Shown: piece by piece, positions 15,539 to 23,725 of the stretch
Numbering within the stretch: the first letter of the stretch is position 1
Layout: the number at the start of each line of letters is the position of its first letter
Assembly (NCBI GenBank): GCA_947625705.1
Contig: CANQPG010000011.1
Coordinates: 1 to 37,894 of the forward strand
Source: an uncultured Peptococcaceae bacterium
GTDB taxonomy: Bacteria > Bacillota > Dehalobacteriia > UBA4068 > UBA4997
Direction: 5' to 3'
Length of the DNA stretch: 37,894 nucleotides
The notes under the pieces: model-generated
Told to the model about the DNA's origin: nothing
Seen by the model: only the letters and a program-made list of their open reading frames with translations
Database searches by the model: none
Made by a program: the position numbers and the translations under genes

Positions 15539-18340
15539 TTGGATTTTATCGTAATTGATTTGGAGACGACCGGGCTTGACCCGGCCAAAGACGAAATAAT
15601 CGAGATCGGCGCTGTCAAAATTGTTGACGGCGCTATTGGCGTAGCATTTCAAACATTGGTTAAGGCGAAGCAGCCGCTGGCCGACGAAATAGCCGACCTG
15701 ACCGGCATCACCAATGCCATGCTGGCCGACGCGCCAAGCCTCGCCGACGCACTCGCCGGCTTGCAGGATTTTGCCGGCGATATCGCCTGCTGGGTGGCTC
15801 ACAACACGGCGTTTGAGTCCGCCTTTTTGAACCCGCTGCTGGAACGCCAGCCGCTGTGGCTGGACACGATCGATTTGGCGAAAATCCTCTGGCCGCAGAA
15901 CCGCTATTTCCGTTTGGGCTATCTGCTGGCACAATGCGAGATAGAGCACGCCGAACTGCACCGGGCGCTGGCCGACGCGCAGGGTACGGCGGAGCTGCTG
16001 CTGCTGATGCTGAACAAGCTCGCCGAACTGCCGGACAAAACATGGCGGGAATTTTTGCAGATCGCCCGCCCCGTCAGCTCGCCGCTGGCCGACCTGCTGC
16101 GTGAACTGTTTGACCGGCGCGTGGGGCACGGCAGAATTCTGCCGGATAGTGCCATTGCCGGGCTGGATTCCACCGCTTTTGGCCAGCATTGGGACGAGGC
16201 CGCGGCCAATCCCGCTTATCAGCTGCCGACGGAGCAGATCGAAGACTTTTTTCTGGCATTGCCAAACGATAAATTTGAAGTGCGCACCGAGCAGATAACC
16301 ATGTCGCAGCAGGTGGCGCAGGCGTTCAATGGCGGCAAGGTGCTGCTTTCCGAGGCGGGCACCGGCACCGGGAAAAGCCTGGCTTACCTGCTGCCGGCAG
16401 TGCTTTATTCGCTGGGCAGCCATCAGCAGGTCGTTATCAGCACCAACACAATTAATTTGCAGGAGCAGCTGCTGAACAAGGATATACCGCTGCTGCGGCA
16501 GGAATTGCAGGCACGGCAGGGGACGGATTTTCAAACAGCCGTTTTGAAAGGGCGCAGTAATTATCTCTGCCTGCGCAAATGGCAGCAGGCCAAGGAGGCG
16601 GCCACAGCGGACACGCTGGCGCTTTATCTTAGGCTGGCGCATTGGCTGACGCTGACTGCCAGCGGCGATTACAGCCAGCTGAACCTTTGGGGACGAGAGC
16701 TTGAGTTGGTGCAGCGGCTTTCCGCCGCCTCGGAATCCTGCTTGAATTACAGCTGTCGCTTTAACCGCAGCGCGTGCTTTGTCGCCAAGGCACGCCGCAA
16801 GGCACAGCAGGCAAATCTGCTGATCATCAACCATTCGCTGCTGCTCTCCGCCGCCAGTCTCGACAGCGAGGGCGGCAGTATTCTGCCGGCGGCGCGTCTG
16901 CTGATCATCGACGAGGCGCACCAGCTGCCGCAGGTGGCAGAGCGCCAATTCTCCCGCCGCTTTTCTGCCCGCGAGATCCGCCAGGTGATGAATCGGTTTT
17001 GGCAGCACTGCAAACCGCAGGAAATGCTGCAAGGCATGCAAAAGCTGGCTCCCCGGGACGCCGTTACCGCTAAATTGGCCAAGGTCATTAAAACGCATGG
17101 CGAAATTTTCCCGGCCTGCCAAACCTTTGAGCAGGCCACCGAGCAGTTTTTTCAGCATTACCCGCTGGCGCCGCGGCAGATACGCCTGTTGGAACAGCGC
17201 TATGATGTAGATATCTGGCAGCCGCTGGAGGACTCACTGAGCGAGCTTTTGTTCGATTTAAAGCAATTCGGCGCCGCGTTAAACGAGCTTTTATATGAGC
17301 TGGGCGGCGATGATGACCCGTATTTTTCACCGGATATGGCGCAGGCTCTGCAAAGTGCCGCCGCGCAAACTGCCGAATTGCAGCAAACGGCGCAGCTAAT
17401 ACTGGACGGGCGGGACGTGCAGGCCGACGCGGCCTGCGTTGTCTGGCTGGAAAAATCCACGCTTTGGGAATACGGCCGCGCTGCCGACGTGTTAAATTGG
17501 TGGGTGGCCCCGGAAGATATCCGCCCGCTGCTGAACCGCTGCGTTTACAGCGGCAAGCAAAGCATCGTTTTCACCTCGGCCACGCTGGCCAACAACGATT
17601 TCAGTTATTTTTGCAGCGAGCTGGGACTGAAAGAGCAGGAATTGCCCATTTGCGAATGTCTGCTGCCGTCGCCGTTCGATTACCAGAAGAACGCGCGGCT
17701 GCTGCTGGCCAACGATATTGACGATTACACCAAAAGCGACGAGCTGCTGATCGAGGAGCAGCTGGCCGACGCTATCAGCCAGTTGGTGCTGGCCGCGGAC
17801 GGGCGGACGCTGGTGCTGTTCACATCGTATCAGCAGCTTAACGGAGTGCAGCGGCTGCTGCGCCCCAGGCTTAAGGATAGCGGTATTAAGCTGCTGGCAC
17901 ACGGTATCAGCGGCGGGCGCAGTTTTATTCTGGAGAGTATGCAGCAAAACCCGCGCTGCTGCGTGCTGGGCGTTAACAGCTTTTGGGAGGGCGTGGACGT
18001 AAAAGGCGACAATTTGTCGCTGCTGATTATCGTGCGCCTGCCATTTGCGCCGCCGAATACGCCGCTGCTGGAAGCCAAGTTCGAGCGCATAAGAGAGCAG
18101 GGGGGTAATCCCTTCCGCGATTACAGTCTGCCGCAGGCCATTATCCGCTTTAAACAGGGGTTTGGCCGGCTGATACGCAGCCACGATGACCGCGGCGTCT
18201 GCTGCGTGCTGGATCAGCGGGTGTGGCGGCAGAAAAGCTATGGCAAAAAATTTTTGGCAGCGCTGCCGGATATGCCCACCAAATGCTGCTCAACCGCCGA
18301 AATGGCAGCGGAAATCAAAAAATTTCTGGCGGACAACTAA
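15539..18340 (+). CDS. dinG: DinG-family helicase with N-terminal DEDD exonuclease domain
   Basis: About 933 residues. Residues ~1-165 form a DnaQ-type 3'-5' exonuclease domain (DLETTGLD, HNTAFESAFL, HRALADAQGT). The rest is an XPD/DinG-type superfamily 2 helicase with Walker A AGTGTGKS near residue 275, the DEAH box LLIIDEAH near 457, and motifs V/VI (GVNSFWEGVDVKG, FKQGFGRLIR). Four Cys (344, 401, 406, 413; CX56CX4CX6C) sit where iron-sulfur DinG/XPD proteins hold a 4Fe-4S cluster. I prefer TTG 15539, preceded by GTGGGGA and giving the typical short N-terminus; GTG 15527 is possible. The position after yneA suggests a DNA-damage role. Confidence 0.92.
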   Translation: MDFIVIDLETTGLDPAKDEIIEIGAVKIVDGAIGVAFQTLVKAKQPLADEIADLTGITNAMLADAPSLADALAGLQDFAGDIACWVAHNTAFESAFLNPLLERQPLWLDTIDLAKILWPQNRYFRLGYLLAQCEIEHAELHRALADAQGTAELLLLMLNKLAELPDKTWREFLQIARPVSSPLADLLRELFDRRVGHGRILPDSAIAGLDSTAFGQHWDEAAANPAYQLPTEQIEDFFLALPNDKFEVRTEQITMSQQVAQAFNGGKVLLSEAGTGTGKSLAYLLPAVLYSLGSHQQVVISTNTINLQEQLLNKDIPLLRQELQARQGTDFQTAVLKGRSNYLCLRKWQQAKEAATADTLALYLRLAHWLTLTASGDYSQLNLWGRELELVQRLSAASESCLNYSCRFNRSACFVAKARRKAQQANLLIINHSLLLSAASLDSEGGSILPAARLLIIDEAHQLPQVAERQFSRRFSAREIRQVMNRFWQHCKPQEMLQGMQKLAPRDAVTAKLAKVIKTHGEIFPACQTFEQATEQFFQHYPLAPRQIRLLEQRYDVDIWQPLEDSLSELLFDLKQFGAALNELLYELGGDDDPYFSPDMAQALQSAAAQTAELQQTAQLILDGRDVQADAACVVWLEKSTLWEYGRAADVLNWWVAPEDIRPLLNRCVYSGKQSIVFTSATLANNDFSYFCSELGLKEQELPICECLLPSPFDYQKNARLLLANDIDDYTKSDELLIEEQLADAISQLVLAADGRTLVLFTSYQQLNGVQRLLRPRLKDSGIKLLAHGISGGRSFILESMQQNPRCCVLGVNSFWEGVDVKGDNLSLLIIVRLPFAPPNTPLLEAKFERIREQGGNPFRDYSLPQAIIRFKQGFGRLIRSHDDRGVCCVLDQRVWRQKSYGKKFLAALPDMPTKCCSTAEMAAEIKKFLADN

Positions 18341-18401
18341 CATTTTTCCTCCCAACCGTATATATATTTAACAGGTGCGGTGAATTAAGGAGGTACGTGC
18401 G

Positions 18402-18470
18402 ATGAAAGTATATTATTTCAGGCTGCCGGCGCCCATTCTCAACTTTTTGAAAAAGGCGTTCAAGCAGTAA
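18402..18470 (+). CDS. spoVM: SpoVM-like 22-residue amphipathic protein
   Basis: A micro-ORF with a near-perfect ribosome site (TTAAGGAGGT 18385-18394, seven-base gap, ATG 18402) and its own downstream terminator. The N-terminus MKVYYFRLP closely resembles Bacillus SpoVM (MKFYTIKLP), with Pro at the same position 9. The remainder (LNFLKKAFKQ at the end) is a basic amphipathic helix, as in SpoVM, which binds the convex forespore membrane and anchors SpoIVA. B. subtilis SpoVM has 26 residues, so this version is four shorter. The assignment rests on pattern and memory of the SpoVM sequence. If right, the host forms spores or descends from a spore-former. Confidence 0.72.
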   Translation: MKVYYFRLPAPILNFLKKAFKQ

Positions 18471-18473
18471 CCA

Positions 18474-18509
18474 AAAAGTGCGCGGCCAACTGACCGCGCA
18501 CTTTTATTT
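18474..18509. terminator. Bidirectional terminator between SpoVM-like ORF and bactofilin
   Basis: A perfect 12-base stem (18474-18485 with 18494-18505), eight-base loop, then ATTTT on the plus strand; the A-rich 5' flank gives T residues on the minus strand for the bactofilin unit. Confidence 0.92.
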
Positions 18510-18522
18510 TACCTTAAACAAA

Positions 18523-19242
18523 CTATTTATCTTCCGGCTCCGGCTGCTGCACGGCAGCACGCGGAAAGCGACGTTTAACGTCTGTCATCGAAACGTAGCC
18601 GTTGATGATGGCGCCTTCCTCAACCACCAAAGTTTGGGTGGTGAGGTTGCCGCTGACCGAGGCGTTGGCGCGAATAACCGCTTTGCGCTGGGTTTTGGTG
18701 TTGCCCTCCACAGTGCTGTCCAGATCCAGCGAGCTGCTGGTGATATCGCCGGTGATACGGGCATTGTGCTGCACCACCAGGTCGCCGCGCATATCCAGAT
18801 TGCCCTGTACCTGGCCGCCGTCCACAAAAGCGTCTTTGGCGGCAAGATTGCCATCGACCTTACCGGAAAGCAGAATATTGTTATCGCAGGTAATGTTGCC
18901 GGTCACCTTGCCCTTGATGTACAGGCTGGCCACCGATTCAATATCGCCCTTGATAACCGTGCTTTCGGAAATAAACGTCTCGTCCGACATTTTGGTTTCC
19001 AGCGGACGAGCCGCAGACTCCGTCCAAAGCTGCAATTCCGGCTCGGCCTTGGGCGGCTGATAATCGGGAGCCTGCCAAAAATCAGCCTCGGGCGCGGCCG
19101 GCACCGGCGCAGCCTTGGGTTCGGCAGCGGCAGGAGCAGGCTGTGCCGCAGGTTGGGGCGTACCTGACGTCTCCGCCGTGCCTTTATCCAAGCCGAAAAC
19201 ATCGGCCATTGCTTTCTTGAAGTTGTTGCGTGTCTCTCCCAT
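18523..19242 (-). CDS. Bactofilin family cytoskeletal protein
   Basis: Polymer-forming bactofilin (DUF583), 239 residues. A ~90-residue N-terminal part includes a Pro/Ala-rich disordered linker, followed by the right-handed beta-helix core with repeated short strands (VIKGDIESVASLYIKGKV, NITCDNNILLSGKVDGNL, VQGNLDMRGDLVV, RITGDITSSSLDLDS), and a short tail. Its ATG overlaps the stop of the upstream polysaccharide deacetylase (TAATG), with GGAGGG inside that gene, so the two are probably translationally coupled. Bactofilins scaffold cell-wall enzymes, and this partner suggests a localised envelope-modifying role. Confidence 0.93.
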   Translation of the reverse strand: MGETRNNFKKAMADVFGLDKGTAETSGTPQPAAQPAPAAAEPKAAPVPAAPEADFWQAPDYQPPKAEPELQLWTESAARPLETKMSDETFISESTVIKGDIESVASLYIKGKVTGNITCDNNILLSGKVDGNLAAKDAFVDGGQVQGNLDMRGDLVVQHNARITGDITSSSLDLDSTVEGNTKTQRKAVIRANASVSGNLTTQTLVVEEGAIINGYVSMTDVKRRFPRAAVQQPEPEDK

Positions 19243-20144
19243 TACTGACCCTCCTGCACATAACTAAAGTGAACCGGCGTCACCGCCGGGGTGAGCGGCG
19301 CAAAGGTGAAGCCCTCCGCCCGCAGATTCTCAATCGCAATGCCGATCGCTTCAACGGTGTGTTGATGACCCGAGCCGTCATGGCAATCAATGACGGCAAA
19401 ACGGTTCTTGGCCGCGCCGTCGCAGATAGCGGCGGCAATGGTTTCGGCAGAAGCGCCGTCCGCCGTGTCGGCAGCGTAAACATTCCAATCGTAATAAACA
19501 AACCCGCGCCGGGTCATCTCGGCAATGATCTGTTGGTAAAGATCGGTATTATAGGCGTTGATGCTGCCGCCCGGGAAGCGGAAAATCTCCGGCGGCTGGC
19601 CGGTTTGCTCCAATATCACCTGATACATTTTGTCGAAATCCTCCAAAAACGCCTCGACGGACTCATAGACCGCGCGGTATTTGTGGGAATAGCTGTGGAT
19701 ACCGACGGTATGCCCGCGCCGCGCCGCTTCAGCAATCATATCAAGCTCGGCGGGGTTCTGCGCCGTCACAAAAAAGGTGGCTTTCACATCATAGGCGTCA
19801 AGCTGATCCAGCAAATCGGCGGTGAGGGTGGAGGGGCCATCGTCAAACGTCAAGTATGCCGTCTTGCCGTAGGGGATACTCTTTACCGTGTCGTTGGCGC
19901 TGCTGTAAAGCTCCGGATACAGCTGCTGATAGGAGAGGGCAGCACTATCGTCAGCGGGCAGAGGAGCGGGTTCCGCCTTTTCGGGCAACGCTGCCAACTG
20001 CTCCTGAAGCGAATTGACTTGCTTCGCCAGCTCGTTAGATTTGGCGTAGCCGCTGATGCCCACGCCAAATGCGGCAATTACAATCGCCAGAACCGTCAGC
20101 CAGATAATATGCTTAAAAAAGCGAACACTGCCCACGTATTTCAT
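19242..20144 (-). CDS. Membrane-anchored polysaccharide deacetylase (NodB domain)
   Basis: A 300-residue protein with one N-terminal membrane span (about residues 10-32), a predicted coiled-coil stretch (SNELAKQVNSLQEQLAALPE) and a NodB deacetylase domain from about residue 95. Motifs are TFDDGPS (motif 1, catalytic Asp and metal Asp), HSYSHK (metal His pair), RFPGGS (motif 3) and a later FAVIDCHDGSG where a motif-5 His is expected. It probably removes acetyl groups from peptidoglycan or another surface glycan outside the membrane. It is first of a two-gene unit with bactofilin. Confidence 0.92.
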   Translation of the reverse strand: MKYVGSVRFFKHIIWLTVLAIVIAAFGVGISGYAKSNELAKQVNSLQEQLAALPEKAEPAPLPADDSAALSYQQLYPELYSSANDTVKSIPYGKTAYLTFDDGPSTLTADLLDQLDAYDVKATFFVTAQNPAELDMIAEAARRGHTVGIHSYSHKYRAVYESVEAFLEDFDKMYQVILEQTGQPPEIFRFPGGSINAYNTDLYQQIIAEMTRRGFVYYDWNVYAADTADGASAETIAAAICDGAAKNRFAVIDCHDGSGHQHTVEAIGIAIENLRAEGFTFAPLTPAVTPVHFSYVQEGQ

Positions 20145-20193
20145 CTCAACCGTTCACTCCCAAATGCCGCAAATATACATTTATAACATATTT

Positions 20194-20222
20194 ATTATAG
20201 ACTATCAAGCGGGCATTTGCAA
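20194..20222 (-). promoter_or_regulatory. Promoter of the deacetylase-bactofilin unit
   Basis: On the minus strand, TTGCAA (20217-20222), a 17-base spacer and perfect TATAAT (20194-20199), 50 bases before the deacetylase start. Confidence 0.72.
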
Positions 20223-20271
20223 CAAAAACTTACCAAATCGTGGCAAAATGGCCGCCATATGACACAATTCT

Positions 20272-20315
20272 CCCCACAAAAAAGAGAGAGCCGAAGCTCT
20301 CTCTTTTTTGTGGGG
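20272..20315. terminator. Long perfect hairpin terminator after the stalk-domain lipoprotein
   Basis: A perfect 20-base inverted repeat (20272-20291 with 20296-20315) around CGAA, read as TTCG on the minus strand. The inner GC stem is followed by a T6 run within the outer arm on either strand. It ends the minus-strand gene at 20321; no plus-strand gene feeds into it. Confidence 0.9.
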
Positions 20316-20320
20316 TTTAG

Positions 20321-21778
20321 TTATTTCTGCATATTCACCCTGCCGGTTTCGGCACTGTAATCCACCGTGTAGCCCAGCTTTTCAAAATCGCGCACTTTCA
20401 GGTAAGAGCGGCCGGCCTTGGCGTCAGTGAAGCCGGTGACGTAGATCTTCTTTTCGCCCTGCTGCACATAGGCCTGCTTCTTGGCGCTGTCCCAGAAAAC
20501 GTCCTCGCCGCAGGCCTCGCCGATAGCGCGCAGCGGCAGATAAGTCGTGTTGTTGATCACACGCACTTCAGGATTGAGCGTGCCGCTCTCGTCCAGCAGC
20601 GAGCAGTCATAGTATTGGGTGTAATACATATAGTCATCGTCCAGGTAGATGGTGGCCGAAACGCCGCTGGGATAAAATTTCGCGTGACCCTGTTCGATCA
20701 GCTTTTCCACATCAACCGCATCTGTGGGCACGGTGATAGTCAGCGAGTTCAGCACCTTGATATCGCTCTCCACCTGCATATACGTCTTCATATCAGAGGT
20801 GCTGCCGGTCATTGCGGCGGTCATGGTCATGCTGCAATCCATCTTTTCGGTGTAAGAGGTGCTGCTGTTTTTGGTCAGGTCATAGGTCAGGTCAAATTTC
20901 GGCATATCAACGCCGGTCAGCCCCTCATTAAGCGTATCCTGCAAATCCTTGATGTCAACATCGGTAACTTCGTCCTTGATGGCGGCAAACTCATTCAGGC
21001 TGTCGATAAGCTCTTGCTTCTCGGTCGCCTCAAACAGAGTGGAGCCCTCAACGTATTCTTTCAGCGCGGCGGCCACGGTATCCGTGTTCTTCACGGTGTA
21101 GGCAAGCAGATCACTGAGCAGCTTGGCGCAGGATTTGTTATCGAGCTTCAGCGTATACGTCTTGCCGGAAGCGGCAAAAGCGTCACTGTCAAAATCGCCG
21201 AACGCCTTATCCAACGCGGTCATCAGCTTCAGCGCTTCTTCGGTGTAAACCTTGCCGACTTCAGACTTAACATCGGCAAAAGCGGCCTTTTCGTCCTCGT
21301 CCAGCAGCTCAACTTTCAGCCATGCCGCGTCGCCGAACAGCGCTTTGGTAGCCTCATACTCAGCTTTAACGTCCTCCGAAGCCTCGGCCAGCAGCTGCAT
21401 GGTATTCAGCACACCGTCCGCCCGGAAATACAGCGTTGTGTTGTCCAGATACATCACGATGGGGAACTCATTTCCGCCCGCAGTCAGCTTGGCGTCAAGC
21501 TCCATGCGCATATTCTTCTGATCGGTCTTGCCGGTGTAGGTGAGCGTCATCTTCTCCAGCAGATCAGCGGGGAGACCCTCCGCTTGCAGCATATCGGAAA
21601 GCTCCTTGCTCTCCACGCCAAAGGTGAGGGTGCCGGTCTCCTCAAGATACTGCTGGCTGTTGATATCATAAAGCGTCTTCCAATAGCTCAGCATATCGCC
21701 GCTGCATGCGCCGCAAAGCGCCACCACCAGCGCCAGCATAGCCGCGATCAGGGCAATTTTCCAGGTTCTTTTCTGCAT
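20321..21778 (-). CDS. Lipoprotein with C-terminal copper amine oxidase N-like (stalk) domain
   Basis: A 485-residue secreted protein. The hydrophobic signal segment (~7-24) ends LCGAC, so Cys25 is the probable lipid attachment point, although the lipobox is not canonical. The central ~350 residues are acidic, Asp/Lys/Thr-rich, and I do not recognise a named family, only a lipoprotein-like beta-rich style (TLTYTGKTDQKN, TLYFRADGV). The last ~80 residues match the stalk domain seen in many Clostridia and Negativicutes surface proteins (VRVINNTTYLPLRAIGEA, GEKKIYVTGF, YLKVRDFEKLGYTVDY). AGGAGG precedes ATG 21778. It is probably a monocistronic cell-surface protein with no evidence of enzyme activity. 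Confidence 0.85.
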   Translation of the reverse strand: MQKRTWKIALIAAMLALVVALCGACSGDMLSYWKTLYDINSQQYLEETGTLTFGVESKELSDMLQAEGLPADLLEKMTLTYTGKTDQKNMRMELDAKLTAGGNEFPIVMYLDNTTLYFRADGVLNTMQLLAEASEDVKAEYEATKALFGDAAWLKVELLDEDEKAAFADVKSEVGKVYTEEALKLMTALDKAFGDFDSDAFAASGKTYTLKLDNKSCAKLLSDLLAYTVKNTDTVAAALKEYVEGSTLFEATEKQELIDSLNEFAAIKDEVTDVDIKDLQDTLNEGLTGVDMPKFDLTYDLTKNSSTSYTEKMDCSMTMTAAMTGSTSDMKTYMQVESDIKVLNSLTITVPTDAVDVEKLIEQGHAKFYPSGVSATIYLDDDYMYYTQYYDCSLLDESGTLNPEVRVINNTTYLPLRAIGEACGEDVFWDSAKKQAYVQQGEKKIYVTGFTDAKAGRSYLKVRDFEKLGYTVDYSAETGRVNMQK

Positions 21779-21950
21779 TTTTTGTCCTCCTTTTCCTATA
21801 CAACAATTCGCGATGAATTAATATGTTATATTTTCGACGAGGCAGGCGCATTTCCTCTTGATTTCCGCCCGGATTTACGGTAAAATGAAGAAAAGTTGAG
21901 TTAATTTTGCTACATATATAATATGCTATTTTTAAGGAGGATTTTCGTCC

Positions 21951-22526
21951 ATGTACACTCAGGAACAGGTTTTGGAGATTTTTGCGCGCACCGGGGTTTT
22001 GCTGGAGGGGCATTTCCGCTTGACGTCGGGACTGCATGCCGCTAAATATCTGCAATGCGCCCAGCTTTTGCAGTATCCCAACGAGGCCGGGCCGCTTTGC
22101 GAGCAGCTGGCCGATTACTTCCGCGACGCGGGGGCAACGGTGGTGGCCGGGCCGGCCACCGGCGGCATTATTCTGGCCTATGAAGTGGCCAAATCGCTTG
22201 GCGTGAAAAACATCTTCGGCGAGCGGGAAAACGGCGTGATGACGTTCCGCCGCGGCTTTAAGGTGGAGCCGACCGATAAAGTGCTGGTGCTGGAGGACGT
22301 GGTGACCACCGGCGGTTCCGTTAAAGAGCTGATCGACTGCGTGCGCCAGGCCGGGGCAGAGGTTATCGGCGTGGCCTCGCTGGTTAACCGCAGCGGCGGC
22401 CGGGTAGATTTCGGCGTGCCGTTCAAATCGCTGGTCAATCTGGATATCACCACTTACCAGCCGGACGACTGCCCGATGTGCAAGGCTGGCAGCGTGGCGT
22501 ACAAGCCCGGCTCCCGTCAGGTATAA
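21951..22526 (+). CDS. pyrE: Orotate phosphoribosyltransferase
   Basis: Forms OMP from orotate and PRPP; 191 residues. The PRPP motif VLVLEDVVTTGGSV, the GHFRLTSGLHA opening, AGPATGGIILAYEVA and the flexible loop FGERENGVMTFRRGF are all present. The C-terminal CPMCKAGSVAYKPGSR is typical of the long clostridial/archaeal-like PyrE form. ATG 21951 has AAGGAGG upstream. It stands alone here between opposite-strand genes, with no other pyr genes in view, and is followed by a strong terminator. Confidence 0.96.
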   Translation: MYTQEQVLEIFARTGVLLEGHFRLTSGLHAAKYLQCAQLLQYPNEAGPLCEQLADYFRDAGATVVAGPATGGIILAYEVAKSLGVKNIFGERENGVMTFRRGFKVEPTDKVLVLEDVVTTGGSVKELIDCVRQAGAEVIGVASLVNRSGGRVDFGVPFKSLVNLDITTYQPDDCPMCKAGSVAYKPGSRQV

Positions 22527-22544
22527 TCGCAAACAGACAAAGCA

Positions 22545-22576
22545 AAAGCCCCGCAACAGCGGGGCTTTATTTTTTT
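22545..22576. terminator. Terminator after pyrE, shared with the XRE gene
   Basis: A perfect ten-base stem (22545-22554 with 22559-22568), four-base loop, then ATTTTTTT on the plus strand; the minus strand also carries T residues for the gene ending at 22584. Confidence 0.93.
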
Positions 22577-22583
22577 GCGGCGT

Positions 22584-23033
22584 TTATTTTTCCGCCGGCG
22601 CCCAATGCTTCAGCTTGGGCAGCTGCGCTTCATAGTAGGCGCGCGCCTGTTCGGGCGGCCATTGTTCATTCGCCATATGCTCAACCAGAAAATCAGTCAA
22701 TTCCTCAAGGCTCGAATAAACGAATTTGCCGTCGGCATAGCACCATTTGCAGTATGCCTCGTTGAAAGCGCCGTCCGGTTCCCTGCTGAGCGAAGAATCG
22801 TCGAGCGGCATACCGCAGCACTGGCAGATCAACTGCCGGGGCGAGCCAAGCAGCGTATTGATCGAAACGTCAAATAACTGCGAGAGCAATTTGAGCGTCT
22901 CGGTGTTCGGCACGGTTTCGCCGGTTTCCCAGCGCGACACCGCCTGGCGGGTAACAAAGATCTTGGCCGCCAGATCGTCCTGCGAAAGCCCGCTTTTAGT
23001 TCGGAGTGCTAAAATAACGTCTTTGGTCTCCAT
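22584..23033 (-). CDS. XRE-type regulator with C-terminal zinc-ribbon domain
   Basis: A 149-residue protein. Residues ~1-65 are a Cro/CI-type helix-turn-helix (SGLSQDDLAAKIFVTRQAVSRWETGETVPN). From about residue 70 there is a Cys-rich unit (ICQCCGMPL ... AYCKWCYADG) matching the putative zinc-ribbon found after XRE domains in Firmicutes. The tail is a short helical segment. ATG 23033 is chosen for its GAGGTGGTG upstream; the frame is open to 23084 but begins in low-quality sequence. The signal it senses is unknown; zinc or redox is possible from the Cys set. Confidence 0.85.
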   Translation of the reverse strand: METKDVILALRTKSGLSQDDLAAKIFVTRQAVSRWETGETVPNTETLKLLSQLFDVSINTLLGSPRQLICQCCGMPLDDSSLSREPDGAFNEAYCKWCYADGKFVYSSLEELTDFLVEHMANEQWPPEQARAYYEAQLPKLKHWAPAEK

Positions 23034-23098
23034 ATAAATCACCACCTCTACGGATAGTATAACACCGCCGGCGCCGCCAGCCAAGCAACGCGCTGTTG

Positions 23099-23725
23099 CT
23101 ATAAAAGTGCGTCCGCGCCGATCATGCCCAGGCTATACAGCAGCAGCACCGGAATTTTGGCCAGGCATAGCACCAGCAGAAACTGCTGCGCCGGCATTTT
23201 GGAAAGCCCTGCCAGCATACAGAGAGCGTCGTCCGGCGCAAACGGCAGCAAGATCAACAGCAGAAACATGCGCCGAAACAGCTTTTCATTGTCCAGCCAG
23301 CGAAAATATTTGCGCCAATGCTCCGGGCTGATACGCGAGCGGGCAAAATCGCGGCCGAAAAACCGCGTCAGGGCAAACGCCAGCGTGGAGCCCAGCACAA
23401 TGCCGATATAATTGACAAAAAAGCCGCGCCACGGGCCAAAGCTGATGACCACCGCCGTCAGCACCACGCCGCCGGGGATAAACGGCACCAGAATTTGCAG
23501 CAAATGCATTGATATCGGCACCAGCGGCGCCCAAAGCCCGGCGCGGTCGACATAGCCGCGCAGTGTGTCCAGATCATGAAAAACACCGAGCCGCCACGCC
23601 CACAGGCAAAGCACGGCAAGCACCGCCACCAGCAGGATAAACAGCCAGGTTTCCGCCTTGATTTTGTGTTTAATTCTCGTGTTGTTCAGAATCATGTTGC
23701 TCAGAATCTTGTTCCTCCCGTTCAT
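23099..23725 (-). CDS. TVP38/TMEM64 (VTT/DedA-like) membrane protein
   Basis: A 208-residue polytopic membrane protein with four to six hydrophobic spans. Hallmarks are VPFIPGGVVLTAVVISFGPWRGFFVNYIG and GSTLAFALTRFFGRDFA, followed by LLILLPFAPDDALCMLAGLSKM. Family members are linked to lipid scrambling or flipping and undecaprenyl phosphate-type transport, but this member's substrate is unknown. The start is unsettled. ATG 23725 lies inside the recombinase gene without a ribosome site, GGGAGG falls at codons 3-4, and CTG 23704 or ATG 23695 follow it. The overlap with the upstream gene suggests coupled translation. Confidence 0.85.
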   Translation of the reverse strand: MNGRNKILSNMILNNTRIKHKIKAETWLFILLVAVLAVLCLWAWRLGVFHDLDTLRGYVDRAGLWAPLVPISMHLLQILVPFIPGGVVLTAVVISFGPWRGFFVNYIGIVLGSTLAFALTRFFGRDFARSRISPEHWRKYFRWLDNEKLFRRMFLLLILLPFAPDDALCMLAGLSKMPAQQFLLVLCLAKIPVLLLYSLGMIGADALL

